Origin: Domibacillus epiphyticus
Lineage (GTDB): Bacteria > Bacillota > Bacilli > Bacillales > Domibacillaceae
Direction: 5' to 3'
DNA: 64,000 bases
Assembly (NCBI RefSeq): GCF_001975785.1
Contig: NZ_MSFI01000019.1
Location: 62,001 to 126,000 of the forward strand
Under the pieces are notes generated by a model. That model was not told the DNA's origin and ran no database searches. It saw only the letters and a list, made by a program, of their open reading frames with translations. A program made the position numbers and the translations under genes. Positions 13,997 to 21,444 of the stretch are shown in pieces; position 1 is the stretch's first letter; each line of letters opens with the position of its first letter.

Positions 13997-14797
13997 TTGT
14001 TTAGAGGTTTTTACACAGCTGCTTCAGGCATGATTGCACAACAGCGGCGTACTGAAATTTTAACCAATAACATGTCAAACGTGAATACACCAGGCTACAA
14101 AGCAGACCAGACTAGCATGAGGGCTTTTCCAGAAATGCTGTTAAGACGGATTGATGAAACGTCGATCCCGGTTGAAAATAAATTAAATTTACCATTCGAG
14201 CCATTTGTTGGATCATTAAATACCGGCGTATATTTACAGGAAACCATGCCAAACTTTCGTCAGGGCGACCTTCGTGAAACCGGTTTGTCCACGGACCTTG
14301 CATTACAAGGAGAATCCGTCTTTTTTACCGTTCAAAACGAAGCCGGGGAAACGCGCTACACGCGGAATGGAAACTTTACAATTGATCTCGAAGGCTATTT
14401 AACAACAGCATCCGGTCTTTATGTTCAAGATACAGAAGGAGAGCGCATCCAGCTTACTTCTGACCAGTTCACAGTAGACAGCCAGGGACGTGTTACTGAA
14501 AATGGTGCAGAGGTGGCCCAAATTGGCGTTGCCTATGCAGAAGATCCGAATGCACTCATAAAAGAAGGGGACGGTCTGTATCGTATAGAGGGTGCAGCAC
14601 TTCCACAAGCGTTCGGTGCGGAAGGTGCAGCTTTTGCCATCCATCAATCATTTCTTGAAGGTTCAACAACAGATGCAGCACGCACAATGACCGATATGTT
14701 AACGGCCTATCGGGCATTTGAAGCAAACCAGAAAGTGCTGACAGCTTATGATAGAAGTATGGAAAAAGCCGCGAACGAAATCGGAAGAGTGACATAA
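13997..14797 (+). CDS. flhO: Flagellar basal-body rod protein FlhO
   Basis: A 266-residue protein of the flagellar rod/hook family. The N-terminal rod motif FYTAASGMIAQQRRTEILTNNMSNVNTPGYKA and the C-terminal heptad region TDMLTAYRAFEANQKVLTAYDRSMEKAANEIG form the coiled-coil pair that packs rod subunits. GAGGTG at 13985-13990 lies six bases before TTG 13997, which gives MFRGFYT, like MLRGLYT of B. subtilis. It is paired with flhP, and the two are thought to build the distal rod. Confidence 0.9.
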   Translation: MFRGFYTAASGMIAQQRRTEILTNNMSNVNTPGYKADQTSMRAFPEMLLRRIDETSIPVENKLNLPFEPFVGSLNTGVYLQETMPNFRQGDLRETGLSTDLALQGESVFFTVQNEAGETRYTRNGNFTIDLEGYLTTASGLYVQDTEGERIQLTSDQFTVDSQGRVTENGAEVAQIGVAYAEDPNALIKEGDGLYRIEGAALPQAFGAEGAAFAIHQSFLEGSTTDAARTMTDMLTAYRAFEANQKVLTAYDRSMEKAANEIGRVT

Positions 14798-14810
14798 AGG
14801 AGCGCATAGC

Positions 14811-15599
14811 ATGAACAGAACAATGATCAATTCCGTTAACACATTATCACAGCTTCAGAAAAAAATGGACGTCACAAGCAACAACGTGGCGAATATAAAT
14901 ACAATCGGGTATAAACGAAGCGATGCTACATTCGCGGATCTCGTTCATCAGCAGACAACAAATATGTACCGTCAAAATGAAGATATAGGACGGTTAACCC
15001 CATCAGGAATTCGTCTCGGCGTCGGAGCGATGATGGCACAGGCACAGATGGTGGGTGCACAGGGAGCACTCCAACAAACGGGAAGAGCGCTCGATTTTGC
15101 TTTAACGAAGCCAAATCAATTTTTCAAAGTGCTTGTTCAAAATGAAGACGGAACAGGACGTGTCCATTATACGCGTGACGGCTCATTTTCCATCACACCG
15201 GCTGGCGGAGATAACGTTATGCTTGTAACGTCTGAAGGGAATCCTGTTTTGGATGAGGCAAATAATCCGATCGTCATGACGCCGGAAGAAATGGCGGAGC
15301 AGGCTGGCGGATTAGTAGGCGTTGTACAAGTGGATAAACCGCAGTTCTTAGAGAGAGCTTCAAATAATCTGCTTGTGCTTCCAGAAGATCCAGCGGTGGC
15401 AGAAGGGCAGATTTTGCGTGAACTCAACGCAACAGAAAGGGAACAAGCAGGTATCCAAAGAGGTTCTCTTGAACAATCTAACGTTGATTTCGCAAAAGAA
15501 ATGAGTGACCTTATGATCACACAGCGCTCGTATCAATTTCAATCAAAAGCGATTTCAATAGCGGACCAGATGCTTGGCTTAATTAACGGGGTAAGATAG
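14811..15599 (+). CDS. flhP: Flagellar hook-basal body protein FlhP
   Basis: A 262-residue rod-family paralogue of FlhO. It has the N-terminal motif SQLQKKMDVTSNNVANINTIGYKRSDATF and the C-terminal SNVDFAKEMSDLMITQRSYQFQSKAISIADQMLGLIN. AAAGGAG precedes ATG 14811, 13 bases after flhO. Both proteins are secreted by the flagellar type III apparatus into the growing rod. Confidence 0.9.
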   Translation: MNRTMINSVNTLSQLQKKMDVTSNNVANINTIGYKRSDATFADLVHQQTTNMYRQNEDIGRLTPSGIRLGVGAMMAQAQMVGAQGALQQTGRALDFALTKPNQFFKVLVQNEDGTGRVHYTRDGSFSITPAGGDNVMLVTSEGNPVLDEANNPIVMTPEEMAEQAGGLVGVVQVDKPQFLERASNNLLVLPEDPAVAEGQILRELNATEREQAGIQRGSLEQSNVDFAKEMSDLMITQRSYQFQSKAISIADQMLGLINGVR

Positions 15600-15615
15600 A
15601 GGGGAAGGATGACTA

Positions 15616-15819
15616 GTGACTGAACAACGGAAGCGGAGAAAAGAAACCCGCCTCACCCCCCTCGGCAGATTCATGTTAACATGGTTTTTTATCGTCATTA
15701 CAGCACTAACGGGTGCGCTGATTGGTTACAGCCTTATTGGCACCGGCAACCCGATCGACGTATTTTTGCCGGATACATGGATTCATTTATTTGATGTAGT
15801 AGTGAAAAGTCTCTTTTAA
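15616..15819 (+). CDS. EpuA-family small membrane protein
   Basis: A 67-residue protein with a basic N-terminus ([17 protein letters not shown]), one membrane helix ([23 protein letters not shown]) and the conserved tail [21 protein letters not shown]. This pattern belongs to the EpuA family, often labelled as an RNA polymerase beta-associated small protein, with no firm function. The start is GTG 15616 with AAGG seven bases upstream. It lies between flhP and fabZ, 20 bases before fabZ, and is probably cotranscribed. Confidence 0.7.
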   Translation: MTEQRKRRKETRLTPLGRFMLTWFFIVITALTGALIGYSLIGTGNPIDVFLPDTWIHLFDVVVKSLF

Positions 15820-15839
15820 AGCAAAAGGTGGGTGTTTCA

Positions 15840-16259
15840 ATGGATATTCGTGAAATAAAAGAAACAATTCCACATCGCTATCCATTTCTTCTTGTAGACC
15901 GTATTGTCGAAGTAGAAGAAGGAAAGAAAGCGGTTGGGATAAAAAATGTAACAGCGAACGAAGAATTTTTTAACGGACACTTTCCGGACTATCCAGTGAT
16001 GCCTGGTGTGTTAATCGTTGAAGCGCTCGCACAGGTCGGGGCTGTCGCAATGTTGAAAAAGGAAGAAAACAAGGGACGTCTCGCATTTTTCGCAGGTATT
16101 GACAACTGCCGCTTTAAGCGCCAGGTCGTTCCGGGTGACCAAATGCGTCTTGAAGTCGAAATGACACGTCTGCGCGGCTCAATCGGCAAAGCAAGAGCTT
16201 CTGCAACGGTAGATGGCGAGCTTGTCTGCGAAGCGGATTTAATGTTTGCCCTAGAATAG
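15840..16259 (+). CDS. fabZ: 3-hydroxyacyl-ACP dehydratase FabZ
   Basis: A 139-residue hot-dog-fold enzyme that dehydrates 3-hydroxyacyl-ACP in type II fatty acid synthesis. H47 in [13 protein letters not shown] and E61 in [10 protein letters not shown] are the catalytic pair, and [13 protein letters not shown] is the family N-terminal motif. AAAGGTGGG lies just before ATG 15840; the frame opens 12 bases earlier but with poorer spacing. In B. subtilis fabZ (ywpB) holds the same place. Confidence 0.95.
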   Translation: MDIREIKETIPHRYPFLLVDRIVEVEEGKKAVGIKNVTANEEFFNGHFPDYPVMPGVLIVEALAQVGAVAMLKKEENKGRLAFFAGIDNCRFKRQVVPGDQMRLEVEMTRLRGSIGKARASATVDGELVCEADLMFALE

Positions 16260-16265
16260 AGTATG

Positions 16266-16294
16266 AACTGCCTCCAAAAGGGGGCAGTTTTTTT
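16266..16294 (+). terminator. Terminator of fabZ
   Basis: AACTGCCTCC pairs with GGGGGCAGTT around AAAA, followed by a T-run. Confidence 0.9.
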
Positions 16295-16498
16295 CATGTT
16301 TTTATACATCAAGCAATCGACATGAAATGATTAAGTTTGTAAATCTAAAGATTAATTTACATCAATTACAACTATATCCATAAAATTTATAGCAACTTAA
16401 CAATCTTTTTACAAAATTTACGATTATTTTTTCCAGAACCGGGAAAGAATACAACGGTAGCAATAAAATTGTAATAGTAGAAAGGGGACTAGTACAAA

Positions 16499-16774
16499 AT
16501 GAACTCAAAATTACTGAAATTGGCAGGCGGTTCTGTCGTTGCAGCTATGCTGCTTGCAGGCTGTGGCGCAGGAAACGAGGAACCAGCGGATGAGGATCCG
16601 GCAGTTGAAGAAGATGGACAGACTGAAGATGATGCCGTAACGGATGAAAACGAAGAAACAGAAGATACAAACACTGGTGATGACATGGATCCAGCGACGG
16701 ATGAAAACACACCGGAAGAAGATGTAATGGAAGATCAAAACGATATGCAAGACAATGACAATCAAGACAGCTAA
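16499..16774 (+). CDS. Small acidic lipoprotein
   Basis: A 91-residue protein with a lipoprotein signal peptide (MNSKLLKLAGGSVVAAMLLAGC; lipobox LLAGC, cysteine 22) and a mature part made almost only of Asp, Glu, Asn, Thr, Pro and Gln. There is no folded domain to recognise, so function is unknown. The acidic tail could bind cations at the membrane surface, but this is inference. It is a single gene with its own terminator; the 240-base gap upstream (16260-16498) is AT-rich and holds the inverted pair TGTAAAT (16338-16344) and ATTTACA (16355-16361 or one base earlier). Confidence 0.75.
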   Translation: MNSKLLKLAGGSVVAAMLLAGCGAGNEEPADEDPAVEEDGQTEDDAVTDENEETEDTNTGDDMDPATDENTPEEDVMEDQNDMQDNDNQDS

Positions 16775-16778
16775 TATC

Positions 16779-16817
16779 AAAAGCATCGCGCCGGAAATGA
16801 ATCGGCAGGTGCTTTTT
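16779..16817 (+). terminator. Terminator of the acidic lipoprotein gene
   Basis: AAAGCA pairs with TGCTTT and GCCG with CGGC, with an internal loop, followed by T residues. Confidence 0.65.
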
Positions 16818-16834
16818 TAAAATCCGAAAAAATT

Positions 16835-16863
16835 TTGTCACCGGTTCAAAAGTATGATAAAGT
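16835..16863 (+). promoter_or_regulatory. Candidate promoter of the split YwpG-like gene
   Basis: TTGTCA (16835-16840), a 17-base spacer and TAAAGT (16858-16863). Fair match to sigma-A, 56 bases before the start codon. Confidence 0.35.
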
Positions 16864-16918
16864 ATAAGAGTTATTATTTTCGAGGAGTCAATGAGGATAT
16901 TTCCAGGAGGTACCTATA

Positions 16919-17502
16919 TTGGCAATGTCAATGTTAAACAGCTTATCACACGGTGTGAAAATCAGCATTACCAGGTCGATCACAACTGCTTTTGAACAAT
17001 ATATGGCCAAAATTATGTGGGATGAAGAAAGTTATCACCCACAGGACTTTATGAAAGAGTGGCAATACTATATTCAGCATAACGCTTCTTGGTACAGCCA
17101 AGTTCCAGACGAAATGAAAATAGATCCCCGTTTTCATGAAGAACTGGCTCAAAAAATCAATGAAGTTGTCGAAAAAATCTTTTCTGAAGAACCGACGGAA
17201 GATCAGATCAAGACGATCAATTCCCTTCAAAAAGAGCTCGGCACTGATTATGATTTTTCCTGTAAAGCAGAAGCCCGTTTTTATATCGACTTTTTAAAAG
17301 ATGCTTTAAAAAAAAAGCCGAACAGCTAAGCCCTGCTGATGAACGGGAGCTTGCATTGGCTTCACTGCTGTACTATCAGGTATATGATGCGGACTTGCCC
17401 CCTCAGCCGTACACGAAGCAGGACATTCACTATATTATTCAATTGTTGCAGCACGCAATCCAAACCGGTCATGACGGTTTGCAGTCAAGTGTGGTTCATT
17501 AA
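16919..17502 (+). CDS. YwpG-like protein, two frames joined by a -1 frameshift
   Basis: The zero frame runs from TTG 16919 (AGGAGG 16905-16910, eight bases upstream) to TAA at 17327-17329 and gives 136 residues (WDEESYHPQDFMKEWQYYIQHNASWY). The last in-frame codons run through A9 at 17308-17316 followed by G. In the -1 frame the sequence stays open and protein-like from GCC 17317 (AEQLSPADERELALASLLYY and further) to TAA 17500-17502. The fused product would be 194 residues. The place just before ywpF and ssbB recalls ywpG of B. subtilis, which is a synteny-based guess. Either it is a homopolymer sequencing error, a mutation, or real slippage; see findings. Confidence 0.6.
17308..17317 (+). 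other. A9G run with an in-frame A-AAA-AAG slippery heptamer
   Basis: The zero-frame codons are TTA AAA AAA AAG, which contain the heptamer A AAA AAG in the correct phase for -1 slippage, as in E. coli dnaX. Slippage leads straight into the downstream open frame at GCC 17317. Confidence 0.6.
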
Positions 17503-17514
17503 TGTAAAAAGACG

Positions 17515-17559
17515 GCGCTATCCTTCTTAAACAGGGGAAGTGCTTCTTTTTATTTTTTT
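17515..17559. terminator. Bidirectional terminator between the YwpG-like gene and ywpF
   Basis: GCGCT 17515-17519 pairs with AGTGC 17539-17543 and TCCTT with the facing G-rich arm. T-rich tails follow on both strands, so it can end both convergent transcripts. Confidence 0.6.
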
Positions 17560-17876
17560 GCATACTCATTTCGGATCTGGTCCAGCTTTGCATCAAAAAG
17601 TACGCTGATTCCGTGATCCAGCTTTTGAATCGTGCTCACGGAGACGGAAAAAATCGCTGGATCATTATCGCGATGGGTAATCGCCACATGAGCGGTTATT
17701 TCCGTTTCATATTTAAAGCTTTGAATGAGCCTTTCATCTTTTACATCTAAAAATAATTCAATCAGCCATGTTCCTTTTTCATCTTCTCGATTGATAATCA
17801 GACCGTCCTTTAAAGGAATTTTTATTACATTCTTATCCTTCTTTAAAAAAACTTCAGCGACCTTGAATGTTTTCAT
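17550..17876 (-). CDS. ywpF: YwpF-like protein
   Basis: A 108-residue soluble protein starting MKTFKVAEVFLKKDKNVIKIPLKDGLIINREDEKGTWLIEL. The N-terminal MKTFK, the IPL-DGLIINxED stretch and the TWLIE strand resemble the YwpF family, whose function is unknown. B. subtilis ywpF is also found near ssbB, which supports the call. It ends in a shared terminator with the convergent gene. ATG 17876 is followed upstream by GGGAGAACC as a ribosome site. Confidence 0.65.
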   Translation of the reverse strand: MKTFKVAEVFLKKDKNVIKIPLKDGLIINREDEKGTWLIELFLDVKDERLIQSFKYETEITAHVAITHRDNDPAIFSVSVSTIQKLDHGISVLFDAKLDQIRNEYAKK

Positions 17877-17969
17877 TTCAATGGTTCTCCCTTCATGGAA
17901 GCGCTTTTATACAGTTAGTGTAACATAAAAATGCAATTTATCATTTTTTTTACAATGACGAGGAGTATT

Positions 17970-18073
17970 TTCGACAGATACCTACAATAAATACTAAAAT
18001 TCATTTGATTTCGACTAAGAGAATCTCCTAATCAGTGGGAAGAAATTAAAAAACAGCTGTTTGTCATTTTTAC
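17970..18073. promoter_or_regulatory. Candidate 0A box and palindrome in the ywpF-ssbB gap
   Basis: The 245-base divergent gap 17877-18121 holds an exact reverse 0A core TTCGACA (17970-17976), a near copy TTCGACT (18010-18016), and the palindrome AAACAGCTGTTT before the T-rich stretch. AAAACAGCTGTTT is one base off a ComK box half-pair (AAAA-N5-TTTT), of note because ssbB is a competence gene in B. subtilis, but a second box is not clear. Confidence 0.35.
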
Positions 18074-18121
18074 CATATTTTTTTTATGATAAAAGCACCA
18101 AAAACGAAAGGGGGGATCAAG

Positions 18122-18493
18122 CTGATTAATCAAGTGACACTCGTTGGCAGACTGACAAAAAATCCTGAATTAAAGCATACAGCCGATGGACGTCCGCTCG
18201 TTCAAACGACCATTGCAGTCAGCAGACCGTACCGAAATGCCAAGGGTGAAACAGATACGGACTTTATTTACTGTACAATTTGGAACCGAACCGCGGAAAA
18301 CACAGCGAAATATTGTGAGAAAGGCTCACTGATCGCCGTGCTTGGTACGATTCAGACGAGAAATTACAAAGATAACAGTGAGAAAACGGTATACGTGACA
18401 GAAGTGCTCGTTCATACAGTTCGTTTTCTCGGGAAAAAGCAGCCGGAAACGCATGAACATGCAGAGATGATCCAGACTGTTCCGCTTATTTAA
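18122..18493 (+). CDS. ssbB: Single-stranded DNA-binding protein SsbB
   Basis: A 123-residue OB-fold protein. NQVTLVGRLTKNPELKHTADGRPLVQTTIAVSRPYRN and ENTAKYCEKGSLIAVLGTIQTRNY are SSB signatures; it lacks the long acidic tail of SsbA, as SsbB does. An ATG lies at 18086 in frame but has no ribosome site. Six G residues (18110-18115) stand six bases before CTG 18122, and this start makes the N-terminus (M)INQVTLVGRLT, which aligns with MFNQVMLVGRLT of B. subtilis. CTG is therefore the likely start. Confidence 0.88.
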   Translation: MINQVTLVGRLTKNPELKHTADGRPLVQTTIAVSRPYRNAKGETDTDFIYCTIWNRTAENTAKYCEKGSLIAVLGTIQTRNYKDNSEKTVYVTEVLVHTVRFLGKKQPETHEHAEMIQTVPLI

Positions 18494-18574
18494 GTGAATT
18501 GAAGGCATGATGAGCGGACCGATTGTGTCTTGATCAGCTTGATAAACGGCGAACCACTTTTAGCTGCATGATCA

Positions 18575-18639
18575 CTTGAAAAGGTGAGAAAGGCAAAGCA
18601 GCCACAGTAACCGGTCGGGCAGCCGGTTACTGATTCAAG
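18575..18639 (+). other. Folded element between ssbB and ywqA
   Basis: CTTGAA (18575-18580) pairs with TTCAAG (18634-18639) and encloses a perfect 10-bp hairpin, CAGTAACCGG (18605-18614) with CCGGTTACTG (18623-18632). It lies 80 bases after ssbB and 30 bases before a terminator. It could be a small RNA or a structured 3' UTR; no known riboswitch class was recognised. Confidence 0.4.
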
Positions 18640-18671
18640 ACCCCCATGCCCAGCGAAATGGCGCCAGCCCC

Positions 18672-18713
18672 AGCTCCGTCTATGCCCCCCTGGCAGGTAG
18701 ACGGGGCTTTTTT
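18672..18713 (+). terminator. Terminator downstream of ssbB
   Basis: AGCTCCGTCTA (18672-18682) pairs with TAGACGGGGCT (18698-18708), one G-U pair, followed by six T residues. It ends two bases before the convergent ywqA stop codon. Confidence 0.9.
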
Positions 18714-18714
18714 A

Positions 18715-21444
18715 TCAATCAAGTTTAAACAGCTCATGAAGTGCATGATCGTCAAGATTGGCAATAAACGCCCCGCTTTGAATAATTTCGCTGCTTGCCG
18801 CCTGTTTGGATTCAATCATCGCATCAATTTTTTCCTCAATCGTCCCGGTCGTAATCATTTTATGAACATGAACAAACCGGCTCTGCCCAATCCGGTATGC
18901 CCGGTCGGTGGCCTGGTTTTCCACTGCGGGATTCCACCAGCGGTCGTAATGAATGACGTGATTGGCTGCTGTTAAGTTCAACCCGGTGCCACCAGCTTTA
19001 AGGGATAACAAAAAGAATGGAAATTCGCCGTTTTGAAAACGCACAACTAGATTGTCGCGTTCTTGCTTGGATGTTGAACCATTTAAAAATGGAACATCAA
19101 TCCCGTATTCATCGGCAATTTCGCGCTGTATCATTTCACCCATGCCGATATATTGGGTGAAAATCAAACAGGCCTCTCCCTGTTCATAAATATTGGCCGT
19201 AAGTTCCATTAATTTTTCCATTTTTGCTGAACGTGCGCGTACATTATCTGGTGTATCTTCTTTTAAGAAAAGAGCAGGATGGCTGCACAATTGTTTTAGT
19301 TCATTTAAAAGCCGCAGAATCATGCCGCGCCGCTCGAAGGCAGAAAGCTGTCCGATCTGTTCCATCGTGTCCCGTACAGTCCGCTCATACAGCACCGCCT
19401 GTTCTTTCGAGAGCGGGCAATATTCTTTTTGTTCGACTTTGTCAGGAAGACCGAGCGCTGCTTCTGGATCAGTTTTCGTGCGGCGCAATAAAAATGGCCG
19501 GATTTTTGATTGCAATGCGGCAACACGGTCTGAGTCATGATCTTTTTCGATAGGCACCATATACGATTTTTGAAATTGAGCAAGGGATCCAAGCCAGCCG
19601 CGATTTGTGAAATCAAAAATCGTCCATAGTTCGGACAGCCGGTTTTCCATTGGCGTTCCTGTCAAAGCAATTGAATGCCTGCCGTTTAATTTTCGGACAG
19701 CACGTGACTGTTTCGTTCCGGCATTTTTAATGTTTTGAGCTTCATCAAGTGCCGTTGTACTCCACTCCACTTTTTCAAGCGTCTCAAAATCGGAGTGGAC
19801 AAGGCCGTATGTCGTCAAAACAACATCGGCATCAGAAATTTCTTTTAAAAATGCTTCGCTGCGCGGCCGGTCTTTGCCATAATAAAGCATGACGGACAAC
19901 TCTGGGGCAAATGACGCCAGTTCCCGCTGCCAGTTCCCAAGCACAGACGTCGGGCAGATAATTAGTGCCGGTGTTTCGGGCCGTTCTTTTTTTTCGACAT
20001 GAAGCAAATAAGAAATGAGCTGCACCGTTTTCCCAAGCCCCATATCATCCGCAAGACAAGCCCCGAAACCGCATTCTCTTAAAAAGTACAGCCAGCTCAT
20101 GCCGATTTGCTGATACGGACGCAGCTCACCGTGAAGTGCAGCAGGTGCCGGAAGAAGCGGAATGTCTGATTCATTTTTCAATCGGTCAATGATGGATTGA
20201 AGGGATCGATTTAATCGTATGTGAATCCGGGCAGCATCCTCCGTATCGGAAAATTCCTGGTTCAGCACATCGATTACCGTAACACCTTCTTGTTTTGCCT
20301 TTTCCATTAACGCTTTAATTTTACCTATCACAGCTGGATCGAGATGGACCCAGCGGCCATTTGATTTAATGAGACGACGCTCACCGCTCGCAAGCTGCAT
20401 AAATTCTTCTTCGCTCATTTCCACGCCGCCGAGTGCAACTTTAAAGTCAAACTCTAAAATGGCATTCATCCCGACAAACGACTGCTTATTGGATTCGCGC
20501 ACATCTGCTGCAACCGATATCGCTGCAGACCGTACAGATTCCCACCACGGTGGGAGCAGCACCGGGATGCCGAGTGCGGTTAACTTTTCTCCGCTTCCAG
20601 TTAAAAAGCCTATGGCTTCCGCTTCAGATAACGACTCCTTCAATGCACCGTTTTCATTAAGATCAGGAAAAAGGCGCAGCCACCGCTCCAATTCATTAAG
20701 AGCTTCTCCTTCAAAAGGCTCTGCTGATTTCGGCAGCTTTTTTTTAATAGAATATACCTTTTCTGACGGTTTATTCCGAATTAAAACGGCTTCCAGTTTC
20801 CATAATGCATCATCAGCTTGCGGTTCAGATAAGCGCAGTCCCGGTTCATACGCAGCGGGTTCGCCATCTGAAAGAAAAGAACGGAGCCGATCAGGATCAA
20901 AATAACGATTCAGCTCATCAGCAGTAAGCTGATCTCCAAATGATTCCGCAAGTGCCGTCATGCCTGGGTGGGCGGACGCTGCAATCATTGGGAAAACGCG
21001 GCCAATAAATGTACGCCGGTTTTCATCGAAAATCGGTTCTTCCCAGAATGAGTTGGCAAACTCATCGTGAACTTCTTCCGGTACAGGCCAGGCAATCCCT
21101 TCTTCTGTAAACTCAGGCATCGCGTCAAAGACGGCTTCAAATATGACGGGGGCACATGCTAAGCTAAAATGACCCGCTTCATCCCATTCAAAACGAGTGA
21201 ACCGGTTAAAATGCTCCGCTTTAAACAAAGACACCCATTCAAATGGCGTCAACTTAACAGCTTTTTCTCCGTCGATCTTTCCGTACGTGAGTTTTGTACC
21301 GTAAAAGCTTTCAAGGTGTCCGCCAAATAAAAGACGGGTCCAGGATTCAGGCGGCAGAGATTTGCCGCCTGAATCCAATGCCCGCAAATAAAAGGATTCA
21401 TTTTCATATTGTGTTTTTAAATAGATCGTACCAAGTCTAATCAT
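18715..21444 (-). CDS. ywqA: SNF2-family helicase YwqA
   Basis: A 909-residue SWI2/SNF2 ATPase. The N-terminal half (about residues 1-430) is the SNF2-associated bacterial domain. Then follow LADDMGLGKTVQLISYLL (Walker A), TTALDEAQNIKN (DEAQ box), LTGTPMENRLSELW (motif III), ALIFTQYIGM and SLKAGGTGLNLTAANHVIHYDRWWNPAVENQATDRAYRIGQ (motifs V-VI). It probably moves on DNA or remodels protein-DNA complexes. ATG 21444 overlaps the ywqB stop by eight bases, so both are coupled; a longer open frame lies inside ywqB. Confidence 0.93.
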   Translation of the reverse strand: MIRLGTIYLKTQYENESFYLRALDSGGKSLPPESWTRLLFGGHLESFYGTKLTYGKIDGEKAVKLTPFEWVSLFKAEHFNRFTRFEWDEAGHFSLACAPVIFEAVFDAMPEFTEEGIAWPVPEEVHDEFANSFWEEPIFDENRRTFIGRVFPMIAASAHPGMTALAESFGDQLTADELNRYFDPDRLRSFLSDGEPAAYEPGLRLSEPQADDALWKLEAVLIRNKPSEKVYSIKKKLPKSAEPFEGEALNELERWLRLFPDLNENGALKESLSEAEAIGFLTGSGEKLTALGIPVLLPPWWESVRSAAISVAADVRESNKQSFVGMNAILEFDFKVALGGVEMSEEEFMQLASGERRLIKSNGRWVHLDPAVIGKIKALMEKAKQEGVTVIDVLNQEFSDTEDAARIHIRLNRSLQSIIDRLKNESDIPLLPAPAALHGELRPYQQIGMSWLYFLRECGFGACLADDMGLGKTVQLISYLLHVEKKERPETPALIICPTSVLGNWQRELASFAPELSVMLYYGKDRPRSEAFLKEISDADVVLTTYGLVHSDFETLEKVEWSTTALDEAQNIKNAGTKQSRAVRKLNGRHSIALTGTPMENRLSELWTIFDFTNRGWLGSLAQFQKSYMVPIEKDHDSDRVAALQSKIRPFLLRRTKTDPEAALGLPDKVEQKEYCPLSKEQAVLYERTVRDTMEQIGQLSAFERRGMILRLLNELKQLCSHPALFLKEDTPDNVRARSAKMEKLMELTANIYEQGEACLIFTQYIGMGEMIQREIADEYGIDVPFLNGSTSKQERDNLVVRFQNGEFPFFLLSLKAGGTGLNLTAANHVIHYDRWWNPAVENQATDRAYRIGQSRFVHVHKMITTGTIEEKIDAMIESKQAASSEIIQSGAFIANLDDHALHELFKLD

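Noticed and set aside
17339-17530. Separate small gene starting at ATG 17339
   Set aside because: Its translation (rich in Cys, His, Arg) is not protein-like and it overlaps the much better -1 frame continuation of the YwpG-like gene.
18066-18080. ComK-controlled promoter of ssbB
   Set aside because: Only one imperfect AAAA-N5-TTTT box is visible; the required second box at a standard spacing was not found.
18494-18713. Cyclic-di-GMP or cobalamin riboswitch behind ssbB
   Set aside because: The GGCAAAGC stretch is suggestive, but the conserved cores of either class are missing and the next gene is on the other strand.
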